A DNA stretch of 64,000 nucleotides, taken from positions 3,595 to 67,594 of the forward strand of contig CAJTYF010000006.1 of the NCBI GenBank assembly GCA_910583945.1, in the 5' to 3' direction. Within the stretch, counting starts at the first letter, position 1. Every line of letters begins with the position of its first letter. Positions 18,748 to 26,873 of this stretch are shown one piece after another. The translations under genes and the position numbers were made by a program. Below the pieces are notes generated by a model, which ran no database searches, had not been told where the DNA came from, and saw only the letters and a program-made list of their open reading frames with translations. This DNA is from an uncultured Bacilli bacterium. GTDB lineage: Bacteria > Bacillota_I > Bacilli_A > RF39 > UBA660.

Positions 18748-18983
18748 TCTGCCACCTCAATTCTACATTTATATTTTTTGTTTAACTTTTTATTCACATT
18801 TTTAATGTCTCTTCTCATTTCTAGGCATAAATTAATAAGTGATTCTTTAGATAATTGCATTAGTCGAGAATATTGACTTCTTCCCCCAGATATTATGTAC
18901 CATCTTTGTCCAGTTATCTCTTCATATTTCTTTTTATAATCCAATAGTTTCAAATATTCTTTTTTAGACATTATTTTAAACAT
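18744..18983 (-). CDS. Hypothetical phage protein
   Basis: A 79-residue basic helical protein (SKKEYLKLLDYKKKYEEITG and an ESLINLCLEMRRDIKNVNKKL helix). An internal ATG five codons later (MSKKEY) could also be the start. It belongs to the cluster of overlapping small genes downstream of the tyrosine recombinase. No family recognised. Confidence 0.55.
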   Translation of the reverse strand: MFKIMSKKEYLKLLDYKKKYEEITGQRWYIISGGRSQYSRLMQLSKESLINLCLEMRRDIKNVNKKLNKKYKCRIEVAE

Positions 18984-19315
18984 TTTTTATTTTCACTCCT
19001 CTCTAACTCTTGCATTAATCCTACAGGATTAGACATTGCAGAACCATTTAATATTTCTTTTTCAAAATCTTTTTGAATTTTATTCATTTTCATATTTATT
19101 AGTTGATGATACAAAATGCCTATAAGATGAATATTTCTTTTAATTAGTTTATCTTCAATGTCCTTCGTTATAAAAAATGTTCCTTTTGTATATATACAAG
19201 TATCGTAACATCCATAAATAGATGTTCCTATTACTTTTTTCAGTTCTTCACAATTTGAAACTGGATTTAATTTTCCTCCTAAATCATTGTCTTCGATTTT
19301 TTTTATTTTTATCAT
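18971..19315 (-). CDS. Hypothetical phage protein
   Basis: A 114-residue protein with two Cys in a GCYDTCIYTKGTFFI segment and a helical C-terminal half. It sits eight bases after the tyrosine recombinase stop and overlaps the next gene by 13 bases, so it is probably co-transcribed. No family recognised. Confidence 0.55.
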   Translation of the reverse strand: MIKIKKIEDNDLGGKLNPVSNCEELKKVIGTSIYGCYDTCIYTKGTFFITKDIEDKLIKRNIHLIGILYHQLINMKMNKIQKDFEKEILNGSAMSNPVGLMQELERSENKKCLK

Positions 19316-19323
19316 ATATGCTC

Positions 19324-20163
19324 CTAACTAAATTTTATTTTTCTTATTTTTAATTCTTTTTCTTTATTAGAATCTCTTGTATAAATTCTTGTAGTTTCCA
19401 AACTGTTGTGTCCTAAAATATCGGCAAGCCCTGCTATGTCTCCTGGAAAAGTTTCTAAATAAAGTTTTGCAAATAAATGCCTAAAAGAATGGGGATGGAC
19501 ATTGTCTTTATTCACTCTAGCCTGACCAGCAATTTTTTTGAGTCGTCGCCATATTGTAGATGGAACAAACATTTTGCCTTCTTTTTTTCCTGGAAATAAA
19601 GTTCCAGCAGTAATATTTTTTGATTTAGCATATTTTTTTAACTCTCTTACCAAATCGGATATTACAGGAATATTTCTAATTTTACCTTTATTTCTAATTG
19701 TAATAATTGTATCTAGATTTTCTACAGTAAAATATTTTAATTCCGAAATTCTTATACCAGTTTTCCATAAAATTTGAATAATGTAATAAGTGTCCATTTG
19801 ATTATTTTTCTTGGCAAACTTTAATAATCTTTTACAATCTGAGACACTCATGTAGTCATTTATTGATGAATCACGTTGTATTTTTAATTGTTTTATAAGC
19901 AGTGATTCTAAATCAAGCCATTTTAAGAATTTGTTTATCGCTACAATATAACTATTTGAAGTATTTGGTAAATATTGATCAACTACCTCTAATTTTTTTA
20001 CAAAGTCTAAATAAATTTTTTTGTTTAATTCTTTATCTTGAATGAATTCTATAAAAGCAGTCACATTTACCTTATATTTTTTGATTGTATTTTCGGATTT
20101 TTCGTTATATTCAAGTTCTGATAGCCACTCTTCTAACCTAATTTTCAAGTCATCATAACTCAC
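19324..20163 (-). CDS. Tyrosine recombinase (XerC/D-like)
   Basis: A 279-residue protein with a SAM-like N-terminal DNA-binding domain (residues 1-95) and a complete catalytic set: Arg in TGIRISEL, Lys in NKGKIRNIP, HSFRH, His in LGHNS and Tyr in TRIYT. All six positions are present, so it should be active. It is not at the attachment site, where a serine recombinase sits. It lies between early genes and the late regulator, as seen for Xer-like genes in some Bacillota phages. It may resolve multimers or act on another site. Confidence 0.9.
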   Translation of the reverse strand: MSYDDLKIRLEEWLSELEYNEKSENTIKKYKVNVTAFIEFIQDKELNKKIYLDFVKKLEVVDQYLPNTSNSYIVAINKFLKWLDLESLLIKQLKIQRDSSINDYMSVSDCKRLLKFAKKNNQMDTYYIIQILWKTGIRISELKYFTVENLDTIITIRNKGKIRNIPVISDLVRELKKYAKSKNITAGTLFPGKKEGKMFVPSTIWRRLKKIAGQARVNKDNVHPHSFRHLFAKLYLETFPGDIAGLADILGHNSLETTRIYTRDSNKEKELKIRKIKFS

Positions 20164-20310
20164 TTTTTCACCTACTTATTCTACGCAATATAACCCTATA
20201 TTATATTGCGTCAATTAAATATTGATTTTTATTAGATTTTATAAGGCTTTGAAGCCTATTTTTTATTCTGAATAGTTTTTAAGATTTTTGATGGTATTTT
20301 AAAGTGGTTT
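20164..20310. other. Intergenic gap with a small hairpin
   Basis: AAGGCTT-TG-AAGCCT at 20,244-20,257 forms a short hairpin followed by ATTTTTTA on the plus strand. No coding frame is visible. It may be a weak plus-direction terminator facing the early operon, or part of the 5' leader of the recombinase gene. Confidence 0.35.
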
Positions 20311-20445
20311 TTATAGGTTTTTAGAGTGTTCAATATCTCCACTATAACCACTTTCATAATCGCCATCTATGATTTCGATGTCTAGGTTAAATTTTTTATC
20401 TAGTTCATCCAAGTTATACTTATCTTTTATTTTTAAATATCTCAT
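20311..20445 (-). CDS. 44-residue hypothetical protein
   Basis: The peptide MRYLKIKDKYNLDELDKKF is followed by an acidic stretch (DIEIIDGDYESGYSGDIEHS). The start lies two bases after the upstream stop (TAGTTATG), so it is likely coupled to the upstream gene. No family recognised. Confidence 0.55.
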   Translation of the reverse strand: MRYLKIKDKYNLDELDKKFNLDIEIIDGDYESGYSGDIEHSKNL

Positions 20446-20447
20446 AA

Positions 20448-20690
20448 CTACTCCAATACTTCTTTAATTTCATATTTTTTAAGTTTATATTCATCAATTA
20501 ATTTATCATCATACATAATTAAAGCACTAAAACAATATACTTGTTCTTGACCATCTACTTGAAAATGACTTACTGAATATTTAATATCTATTACTTCTTG
20601 ATTATTTTTATCTATTTCCAAAATCAAACTATTTAATTTATTTTCTAAATCTTTTTCATGTGATTCATCAAATACTTTTATCTTTAACAT
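20448..20690 (-). CDS. Hypothetical phage protein
   Basis: An 80-residue alpha/beta protein (MLKIKVFDESHEKDLENKLN..., with an IDIKYSVSHF strand and CFSALIMYDD). The pattern resembles small sporulation/competence or phage proteins of ferredoxin-like fold with a VxHFQ-type core. Function not assigned. It is one of a run of early genes on one transcript. Confidence 0.5.
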   Translation of the reverse strand: MLKIKVFDESHEKDLENKLNSLILEIDKNNQEVIDIKYSVSHFQVDGQEQVYCFSALIMYDDKLIDEYKLKKYEIKEVLE

Positions 20691-20701
20691 TTTTTACACC
20701 T

Positions 20702-20974
20702 CTATTCCTTTGGCATTTCATAAACTCTAGCACAACCACAAGTTATTTTTTCATTATTAAATATTGGAACTGTTGATGTGCTTATTAATTCATCTTGTAT
20801 CTCATCAAGTACTTCTAATGCTCTTTCTTTTGTTTTATATGTTCCTAAAATGCCTTTGCAATCATTCCATAATGAATGTTTTTCTGAATCCATATCTTCT
20901 GCCATATCCATATATGAAATATTATCTACTTTTACTAATTTTGTTTTATCTTGACTTCTTATCCATAATTCCAT
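20702..20974 (-). CDS. Conserved phage protein of unknown function
   Basis: A 90-residue protein starting MELWIRSQDKTKLVKVDN and containing GTYKTKERALEVLDEIQ and a C-terminal YEMPKE. This pattern (ELWIRSQD ... ALEVLDEIQ ... YEMPE) recurs in many Bacillota phage early regions. The role is not known. It directly abuts the upstream gene. Confidence 0.7.
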   Translation of the reverse strand: MELWIRSQDKTKLVKVDNISYMDMAEDMDSEKHSLWNDCKGILGTYKTKERALEVLDEIQDELISTSTVPIFNNEKITCGCARVYEMPKE

Positions 20975-21355
20975 TTACTTCACTTCCTTACCTTGTAAAA
21001 TTGATAATGCTACTAAACTAGGTTCATAATCGCAATTTTCTAAGCGAAGATTTTCTAATGGTGTAGTATGTTCTTTGTAATATTCTTTTGTTATGTACTC
21101 AATAGTTTTATCAATTCGCAAATTCAAATGTTGTATAACACCATTTCTATTATTAAGCATTTCATCTTTTTCTTTTAAAGCATTTGCTTGTAACTTAATT
21201 TTTTTATTTAACTCTTCGATATATTCTCTAATTTCCACCCTTTCATCTAAAGAAATATAACCGTTGTAATACAAAGGTTCTATTAGTTTATCTTCTTTTG
21301 TTATAAATTTGCCAAGTACTTGCCTTTGATATAATTCATTATCGTTCATTATCAT
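20975..21355 (-). CDS. Hypothetical coiled-coil phage protein
   Basis: A 126-residue helical protein, with a coiled coil at about residues 40-90 (VEIREYIEELNKKIKLQANAL). It overlaps the upstream zinc-ribbon-like gene by 17 bases. No family recognised. Confidence 0.5.
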   Translation of the reverse strand: MIMNDNELYQRQVLGKFITKEDKLIEPLYYNGYISLDERVEIREYIEELNKKIKLQANALKEKDEMLNNRNGVIQHLNLRIDKTIEYITKEYYKEHTTPLENLRLENCDYEPSLVALSILQGKEVK

Positions 21356-21692
21356 TCACTTCCCTAGCAATTTTATTTAGGATTTTAAGTGCCATATCAC
21401 TTTTAAATAATTCTTTATTAGTTGCGTGTTCAATATGTGTGTCTTTATTCTTTTTACATTTTTCACAGTTGCTGTGATAACAACCATATGGAATAAAATC
21501 TTTATATATTAACTTAAAAATTTTTTTGTACATATTTTGAGTATATTTTAATTCCTTAGTTGACTCAGTTGTTTTAATACTAAAACAACCATAAGTCGCA
21601 CCACACATTAAGCAGTAATATTCTGAACCAGTAAATGCCATTGTGAATATTAAAGGTTCTCCACAATTACAAATAGCAATTTCATTTTTCAT
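21339..21692 (-). CDS. Small zinc-ribbon-like phage protein
   Basis: A 117-residue protein. The first part has a Cys-Cys pair (CNCGEP) and a second pair (YCLMCGATYGC), a zinc ribbon pattern. A further HSNCEKCKKNKDTH motif lies near residues 72-86, suggesting a second metal site. Function unknown, possibly nucleic acid binding. Confidence 0.55.
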   Translation of the reverse strand: MKNEIAICNCGEPLIFTMAFTGSEYYCLMCGATYGCFSIKTTESTKELKYTQNMYKKIFKLIYKDFIPYGCYHSNCEKCKKNKDTHIEHATNKELFKSDMALKILNKIAREVNDNER

Positions 21693-21706
21693 TCTCTTTC
21701 ACTTCC

Positions 21707-22075
21707 TTAATAAATATCAATTCTTTTTTCTTGAGAAAACAACTCTACTAAATCTTCATATTTTTTATAAAAATCTTCTCTCTGAAAGGTTGGTTTTAGC
21801 TTCACTAATTCTTTATAAATACCTTTAACATCTCTAACCCCAAAATAACCATCGCAATCACTATGAAAAAGAAATTTATCTAAATATTTCGGCAAATGTT
21901 CATCGAAGTATTTATTTTCTTCTTCACTAAAGTTTATAAATGGTGGTGTATACATTTTTTCATATAAATCACTTACATTTTTGTCATAAGCCTTTGCTAC
22001 ACTTCTTCTAATCAATGCAAATCCAATATACCCCATTGAAACTTCCTTTTCTTTATTTGTTAAAAATACTCCCAT
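21707..22075 (-). CDS. Hypothetical phage protein
   Basis: Up to 122 residues. A second in-frame ATG at 22036 (MGYIGFALIRRSV) also has an AAGGAAG ribosome site, so the protein may be 109 residues. The C-terminal half is helical and acidic. No motif recognised. Confidence 0.5.
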   Translation of the reverse strand: MGVFLTNKEKEVSMGYIGFALIRRSVAKAYDKNVSDLYEKMYTPPFINFSEEENKYFDEHLPKYLDKFLFHSDCDGYFGVRDVKGIYKELVKLKPTFQREDFYKKYEDLVELFSQEKRIDIY

Positions 22076-22080
22076 TTACT

Positions 22081-22419
22081 TCACTTCCTTATCAAATTCC
22101 TGTCAAATATTGTACTTATTACTTCGCACTGATTTTTATATTCATATACATCATCCCAAACGACTTCTTCATCTAGTAATAAACGAAATACACCATCTTC
22201 AAATCCTACAGTATAATGCCAATCATTTGGTTCGTCATAAAGCCAATCTTTTTCAAATATCTTCTTACCATTCTTATCTTCTAGTCCTATGTATTGTCCT
22301 ATTGTTTCTGGTATTACAATATAAGTTTTTTCTTCCCATAAAGTATCTGATAATTTTTTATATTCTGTTATTATAAGACTACATTTTTCTCTTGGATTTT
22401 TAGTTAAATCCCCATACAC
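22081..22419 (-). CDS. YopX-family phage protein
   Basis: A 112-residue protein with the YopX core: ETIGQYIGLEDKNGKKIFEKDWL, then a VGFEDGVFRLL strand pair and a C-terminal CEVISTIFDRNL. YopX proteins (first seen in SPbeta) are common in phage early regions, and their function is unknown. The N-terminal stretch before ETIGQY is less conserved. It overlaps the upstream gene by 20 bases. Confidence 0.8.
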   Translation of the reverse strand: MYGDLTKNPREKCSLIITEYKKLSDTLWEEKTYIVIPETIGQYIGLEDKNGKKIFEKDWLYDEPNDWHYTVGFEDGVFRLLLDEEVVWDDVYEYKNQCEVISTIFDRNLIRK

Positions 22420-22771
22420 CCATTCCTTCTAAACTTTCCCAGCCACATGATACATCGAATCCTAAATTCTTGGCTTGATTAATAGTTAATGCTTTCAATT
22501 CTAATTTTTCTTTTGGCATAATAGGAATTGTTTTATATTCCCACCACTCAGAACCATCATATTCATGTCTTTCTAGCCACCAATTATCTCCGACTATTAA
22601 TAAATCTTCTGCTACTTTTGAAGAACCAAAATCATCATTGTAATTAACATTTGCTATTTCAATAAACTTTTCTATGTCTACAAAATAAATGTTGTTTCCT
22701 ATCCATCTTATATCTTCGATTTTTTTATTATTTTGCTTTAAAATTTCTTTAGTTTCTTTTAATAAATTCAT
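22400..22771 (-). CDS. Hypothetical Trp-rich phage protein
   Basis: A 123-residue protein with several Trp, notably GDNWWLERHEYDGSEWWEYKTIP near residues 61-83. The C-terminus ends SLEGMGVWGFN. This type recurs in Bacillota phage early regions without an assigned role. Its start overlaps the upstream stop by four bases. Confidence 0.6.
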   Translation of the reverse strand: MNLLKETKEILKQNNKKIEDIRWIGNNIYFVDIEKFIEIANVNYNDDFGSSKVAEDLLIVGDNWWLERHEYDGSEWWEYKTIPIMPKEKLELKALTINQAKNLGFDVSCGWESLEGMGVWGFN

Positions 22772-22998
22772 TCTTCTTTCACTCCTTCCACGTTTTCTAT
22801 TTCAAAAAGGTAGTATGATTCATAATCGTAATCACTGTTATTTAATCTTTTTCGTGCTTCTTCTTCGTTATCAGCATAAATGGTTATTGTTCCTTTACAA
22901 CTACACTCACAATTAAATTCAAAGCACTTTTGTTCTTTTGGTTCTGGGTAATCTGTTATATTTAAACTAGTTTCCATTGGTTCATTCATACTTACCAC
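22768..22998 (-). CDS. Hypothetical small phage protein (DpnD/PcfM-like pattern)
   Basis: A 76-residue protein. Its core FEFNCECSCKGTITIYADNEEEARKRLN resembles the DpnD/PcfM-type fold (strand, Cys-Cys, strand, helix). The match is by pattern only. It overlaps both neighbours. Confidence 0.45.
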   Translation of the reverse strand: MVSMNEPMETSLNITDYPEPKEQKCFEFNCECSCKGTITIYADNEEEARKRLNNSDYDYESYYLFEIENVEGVKEE

Positions 22999-23290
22999 TC
23001 TTAACCTTTTCTAATATGCTAGAAATTGCTTTTAGTTTGCCAAAATAATAAATTTCGTTATTTCTACTTTTTGCATCTTTCCATTCTTCATTATTTAGTT
23101 TGTATTCCTCTTCTAAATATTTAATTAACTTATTTTCTTTTTTCTCCGATTCGTTTATTATCGAAATTACACTATTATAAATTGAATATAATATTTTCAA
23201 TTCATGTCTTGTTAAACTTATATAACTAAACTCTTCATCTTCTAGAAATATCTTGAATTTTTCTATTGATTTATTACTTAATTTATTCAT
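22982..23290 (-). CDS. Hypothetical helical phage protein
   Basis: A 102-residue, mostly helical protein rich in Lys and Glu (LSNKSIEKFKIFLEDEEFSYISLTR and an INESEKKENKLIKYL helix). It overlaps the cytosine-methylase-like gene by eight bases. No family recognised. Confidence 0.5.
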   Translation of the reverse strand: MNKLSNKSIEKFKIFLEDEEFSYISLTRHELKILYSIYNSVISIINESEKKENKLIKYLEEEYKLNNEEWKDAKSRNNEIYYFGKLKAISSILEKVKSGKYE

Positions 23291-24011
23291 CTTCTACCTC
23301 CTCTAATATAAATTCTCGTATAAATCTACTGGCATACTGTGGATGTATCATACTTCTTGCTTCTTTTTTTGTTTTTGCTCCTGTTTTTTCATATTGTTCT
23401 TTTGTCATTGTTCTTATTGCATCTTTACATTCGATGAAATTATAGTTCATAGGTTCAAATATAAAATTATTTTTAGGTTCACAATTTAAAAACCAAAATT
23501 GTGTTGGCTTTTGAAAATAATCTCCTCTTTCTCTTCGGTCTTTATCAATCAAAGTTGACGGTATACACCAATATCTTCTTAGAAAATGTTCTTTCGAATA
23601 TGGATTTTCCATAATTAGTTTTAAACCTTTTTTCATACAAACTATAAACAATTTATTTACTAATTTGTACATATCAGACACTTCATCTAAAAGGTTCATA
23701 TCAAATTTTAGTTTCTTTTCTAAATCCCATTTTCTTTGGCTATGTGCCTGTCCTCTAAACCATAACATTATTTGATTTTCAAATCTTATACAAGGAAAGA
23801 AAGCGAGTATCATATCGGTTGTTTTAATATCATCAAATATGCTTTGTTTATTTTCATAAGCATTTCCAATTTCTTTAAATAAATCTATTACATAATCTGT
23901 TTCATTAAAATCATTTTTAATATCATAATCGAATGCTTTGTATCCTAGTTTTTTAAACTCGTTTTTGAAAGTACCACTTTGTTCAAAAAAACAATGAAAT
24001 ACTTTACTCAT
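23283..24011 (-). CDS. C5-cytosine methyltransferase-like phage protein
   Basis: A 242-residue protein with motifs recalling C5-DNA methylases: FEQSGTFKNEFKKLGYKAFDYDI (SAM-binding motif I region), FFPCIRF with the Pro-Cys pair (motif IV, about residue 73), and IMENPYS in place of the Glu-Asn-Val motif. The target recognition domain is short. Such short methylase-like proteins occur in phages, and activity is uncertain. It overlaps the adenine/N4-type methylase gene by eight bases. Confidence 0.65.
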   Translation of the reverse strand: MSKVFHCFFEQSGTFKNEFKKLGYKAFDYDIKNDFNETDYVIDLFKEIGNAYENKQSIFDDIKTTDMILAFFPCIRFENQIMLWFRGQAHSQRKWDLEKKLKFDMNLLDEVSDMYKLVNKLFIVCMKKGLKLIMENPYSKEHFLRRYWCIPSTLIDKDRRERGDYFQKPTQFWFLNCEPKNNFIFEPMNYNFIECKDAIRTMTKEQYEKTGAKTKKEARSMIHPQYASRFIREFILEEVEDE

Positions 24012-24750
24012 TTTCTTCCTTCAATCTTTCGGTATCTGTAAATATAGAAATTTGTCCGTCTGCTGTGATTCCATTTAATCTATTAGTTGCAATTTTGTGA
24101 TATTCTTCATTTATTTCAATTCCTATGAATCTTCTATTTAATTCTTTGGCAGCAACACAAGTTGTTCCACTTCCACAAAAGCAATCTAAAACTATGTCAT
24201 TTTCTTTAGTTAAGTTTAGTAGATGCCTTTTTACCATTTCGATTGGTTTTATTGTAGGATGTTTAAATATTTCTTTATCTTTATTATTTATTGGACTTGA
24301 GTAATTTTTCTTTTTATTTTCCCATCCAACATTAAATCCAGCTTCTTTATAAAAATGCAGACAATATTCTATATCGCTTAACCATATCGAACTTCCAAAA
24401 GGTATAGGATTCGTTTTGGTCCAAGTTAAGATATTCATATCAACATTAAATTGATTAAAATAATTCATTATATCTAATATTTGATTTTTGCTGCACCATA
24501 TAAAACAATTGATATTTTTCATAACTCTTATAAAATCTTCAAATATAGAATAATTAATTCCATTACATATATTTTTAACTTCATTCTTAACATATTTTTT
24601 TAATTTATTTATCGTTGTACCTCCGCCACTAAATGACATTAAATAAGGTATATCAGTATAAATACAATCTATACTTTTATCTGGAATACTTTTTATTAAT
24701 TCATAACAATCTCCTAGTTGAATGGTATTTATCATATTTTCAAATTCCAT
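24004..24750 (-). CDS. DNA N4/N6 methyltransferase (beta class)
   Basis: A 248-residue protein with the N6_N4_Mtase layout: catalytic motif near residue 37 reading DIPY (instead of the usual DPPY), a target region, then KHPTIKPIEMVKRHL and the SAM-binding LDCFCGSGTT at about residue 190. Role: methylation of adenine or cytosine N4 in DNA, likely protection against host restriction. No restriction gene lies beside it. The Ile in DIPY is unusual and may affect activity. Confidence 0.82.
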   Translation of the reverse strand: MEFENMINTIQLGDCYELIKSIPDKSIDCIYTDIPYLMSFSGGGTTINKLKKYVKNEVKNICNGINYSIFEDFIRVMKNINCFIWCSKNQILDIMNYFNQFNVDMNILTWTKTNPIPFGSSIWLSDIEYCLHFYKEAGFNVGWENKKKNYSSPINNKDKEIFKHPTIKPIEMVKRHLLNLTKENDIVLDCFCGSGTTCVAAKELNRRFIGIEINEEYHKIATNRLNGITADGQISIFTDTERLKEENE

Positions 24751-24753
24751 AGA

Positions 24754-24852
24754 TTAACCTCTTACAGACAAACAAGCTACACTTATAAGAAATGAACTTG
24801 TTATAATTGCTCCTAATAATACGCCTATGATTCTAATTAATAGTTCTTTCAT
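24754..24852 (-). CDS. 32-residue single-TM peptide
   Basis: The peptide MKELLIRIIGVLLGAIITSS continues FLISVACLSVRG. It has one hydrophobic helix. Its ATG overlaps the TGA of the upstream gene (GAATGA), indicating coupled translation. Function unknown. Confidence 0.55.
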   Translation of the reverse strand: MKELLIRIIGVLLGAIITSSFLISVACLSVRG

Positions 24853-25406
24853 TCAATACTCTCTTCAATATCAAATTTTTCTACTATCTCCATTAACTTT
24901 TGAAATTCCGGATTTCTCCAGCCTACCATTCCATAAGTCCTTGCATTTTTTGAATAATGATAATAATTGTCTTTTAAATGTTCTTTGCATGATTCTTTAG
25001 TTAAGAATGGTCCTGTCATATCAGTAATGAAATGTTCCCTTGTAAAACTACGACGATTAACATCAATATCATACATACTAATAAATGCTTCTAAACTATC
25101 ATTGTCATCGACTTCTTTTAAAGTCTCTCTATCATCAGTATCTAAATCAAAATTTTCAAGAATATAATTTTTAAATTCTTCTAGGTTATCTCTATCAAAT
25201 TCATTGTAAGTGTTATATAATTCTTCGCCGTCTTCACTAAAGTACATTGTATATTCTCCATCATCTGTAAAATTATTCTCTTGGTCTTGTATCATCCAAT
25301 ACACAGGATCGGCGCAACCATCTTTTTCTTGCGTTTTTCTTTTATGTGCTAATTCTTTTAGAAATTTAATGTCATTAATACTTAAAATTTCACTTATATT
25401 TTTCAT
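24849..25406 (-). CDS. Conserved phage protein of unknown function
   Basis: A 185-residue acidic protein. Recognisable stretches are FLKELAHKRKTQEKDGCADPVYWMI, MYFSEDGEELYNTY and HFITDMTGPFLTKESCKEHLKDNYYHYS, seen in many gut phage early genes. It overlaps its upstream neighbour by four bases. Confidence 0.65.
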   Translation of the reverse strand: MKNISEILSINDIKFLKELAHKRKTQEKDGCADPVYWMIQDQENNFTDDGEYTMYFSEDGEELYNTYNEFDRDNLEEFKNYILENFDLDTDDRETLKEVDDNDSLEAFISMYDIDVNRRSFTREHFITDMTGPFLTKESCKEHLKDNYYHYSKNARTYGMVGWRNPEFQKLMEIVEKFDIEESIE

Positions 25407-25615
25407 AAAAACTCCATTTTCATTTGATTTTCAGGAATTTCTTCAGGCGGAAAATATTTTAATAAATCTAAAGGTGTGTCTGAAGGTATGCCATGCATCT
25501 CCATATAATCTTTAACCTGTAAGCTATATTCATTTAAATTTTCTTTTGCTTTTTTCATCTTTTTTATTAATTTTTCAATATAAATTGGCACATTATAATA
25601 ATCTTTTTCTTCCAT
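25403..25615 (-). CDS. Hypothetical small helical phage protein
   Basis: A 70-residue protein with a basic helix (IEKLIKKMKKAKENLNEYSL) and a Pro-rich C-terminus (DLLKYFPPEEIPENQ). It lies two bases after the sigma factor gene and is likely on the same transcript. No family recognised. Confidence 0.5.
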   Translation of the reverse strand: MEEKDYYNVPIYIEKLIKKMKKAKENLNEYSLQVKDYMEMHGIPSDTPLDLLKYFPPEEIPENQMKMEFL

Positions 25616-25617
25616 AT

Positions 25618-26421
25618 TTAAAATCCCTCCATTTTAAAATCTTTTTCTAATATTTTTTTTAAATGCTTTAAGGCACGTTTTCTTTTTTCATTTACTGCAC
25701 TTTGAGAAATTCCTAGTTCTTGAGCAATTTCAGGATCTTTTCTAGGTTTAAAGCCTAAACCATAATATTTTTTTATAACTTCTTGATAAGATAGCTTTAA
25801 TTTTTGTATAGCACTTTCTAAAATTTCTCTGGTCTCTAAATTCATAATTTCTTTTTCAATATCTACGTTTAGATCAGGAATAATATTTTCATAAGAACTA
25901 CCATTTTGACTTTCGTTATCAAACTCATAATCTAGACTAATGATTGATGTAGGACATTTTCTCTTAGGCATATTTTGTAAATAAATGTGCTGCCTTATTT
26001 TGTTTCTAATGCAAGCGCATAAATAAGTACTTTCTTTAAAGCCTTTAGAACTATCAAACGAATTGATTCCTTCTGTCAAACCTATAAGGCCAACATCATA
26101 CAAATCGTCCTGCCTTGAAAGGTATCCCATTTTTTTTAAGGTTAAAAATATAAGTCTCTCATTTCTTTTAAACATTTCTTCCTTTAAAATTTCTTTAGGT
26201 TTAATTTCTAAATAGGATATACCTAACCTTTCAAAAATTATGTCCTGGTATTCTTCTAAACTATTATTTTTTAAAATATTTATTTTGATGGCTTTTAATT
26301 CCTCAATATTTTCTTCATATTTTGCATTTTGTACTTGTCTATGATATTTAGAAAACCACCATCTCATCCAGTCTTCATAAAACCTATAATTCCTTTCCTC
26401 TTCATAAGTTGTAAATATCAT
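25618..26421 (-). CDS. Phage-encoded sigma-70-type RNA polymerase sigma factor
   Basis: A 267-residue protein. Region 2 is visible as DLYDVGLIGLTEGINSFDSSKGFKESTYLCACIRNKIRQHI (about residues 105-145), and region 4 as LSYQEVIKKYYGLGF...DPEIAQELGISQSAVNEKRKRALKHLKKIL at the C-terminus, with an intact HTH. It has the size of sporulation-type sigmas (SigE/SigK/SigF). It probably redirects host polymerase to phage promoters; its target promoters are not identified. Confidence 0.85.
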   Translation of the reverse strand: MIFTTYEEERNYRFYEDWMRWWFSKYHRQVQNAKYEENIEELKAIKINILKNNSLEEYQDIIFERLGISYLEIKPKEILKEEMFKRNERLIFLTLKKMGYLSRQDDLYDVGLIGLTEGINSFDSSKGFKESTYLCACIRNKIRQHIYLQNMPKRKCPTSIISLDYEFDNESQNGSSYENIIPDLNVDIEKEIMNLETREILESAIQKLKLSYQEVIKKYYGLGFKPRKDPEIAQELGISQSAVNEKRKRALKHLKKILEKDFKMEGF

Positions 26422-26423
26422 TT

Positions 26424-26873
26424 TTACTCCGTTTTTATTTCGATTGGAATTATACTTTTAGGTTTAAAGATAATTTCATAATCATATTTTGAAGTTTCAG
26501 TATACTCAAGTTGTTCAATTGTGTATGTTGTTTCATTCGATAAATACAAGAAATGTTTTTGATATTTATCTTCTCCAACTTTGCAAATGACTTCTAATTG
26601 ATTATCAGTATTATCCGTTTCTACGGAACAGTTACCTGTTATACTAAATAAATAAGTATCACTTCTTAAATTTACAAAAACAATTCTTCTTTTCACTCTA
26701 AATTGATCAGCTTCTTTACTAACATTGTAAGATGCCACAGTAGCGTCGCTATCAAAGGCGCAACCAGTTAACATCGACAAAATAATAATAACAATAATAG
26801 CTAAGATGATTAAACGAGATAAAAAGTTTATATCAGTTAATTTTTTCATCAATAATTGTATTAATTTTTTCAT
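26424..26873 (-). CDS. Beta-sandwich lipoprotein
   Basis: A 149-residue protein with a hydrophobic signal (residues 20-37) ending in the lipobox LTGC (Cys near residue 38). The mature part matches phage beta-sandwich lipoproteins: VASYNVSKEADQFRVKRRIVFVN, FSITGNCSVE, DNQLEVICKVGED and a C-terminal YEIIFKPKSIIPIE. It would be anchored outside the membrane. Superinfection exclusion is a plausible role (inference). Confidence 0.82.
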   Translation of the reverse strand: MKKLIQLLMKKLTDINFLSRLIILAIIVIIILSMLTGCAFDSDATVASYNVSKEADQFRVKRRIVFVNLRSDTYLFSITGNCSVETDNTDNQLEVICKVGEDKYQKHFLYLSNETTYTIEQLEYTETSKYDYEIIFKPKSIIPIEIKTE

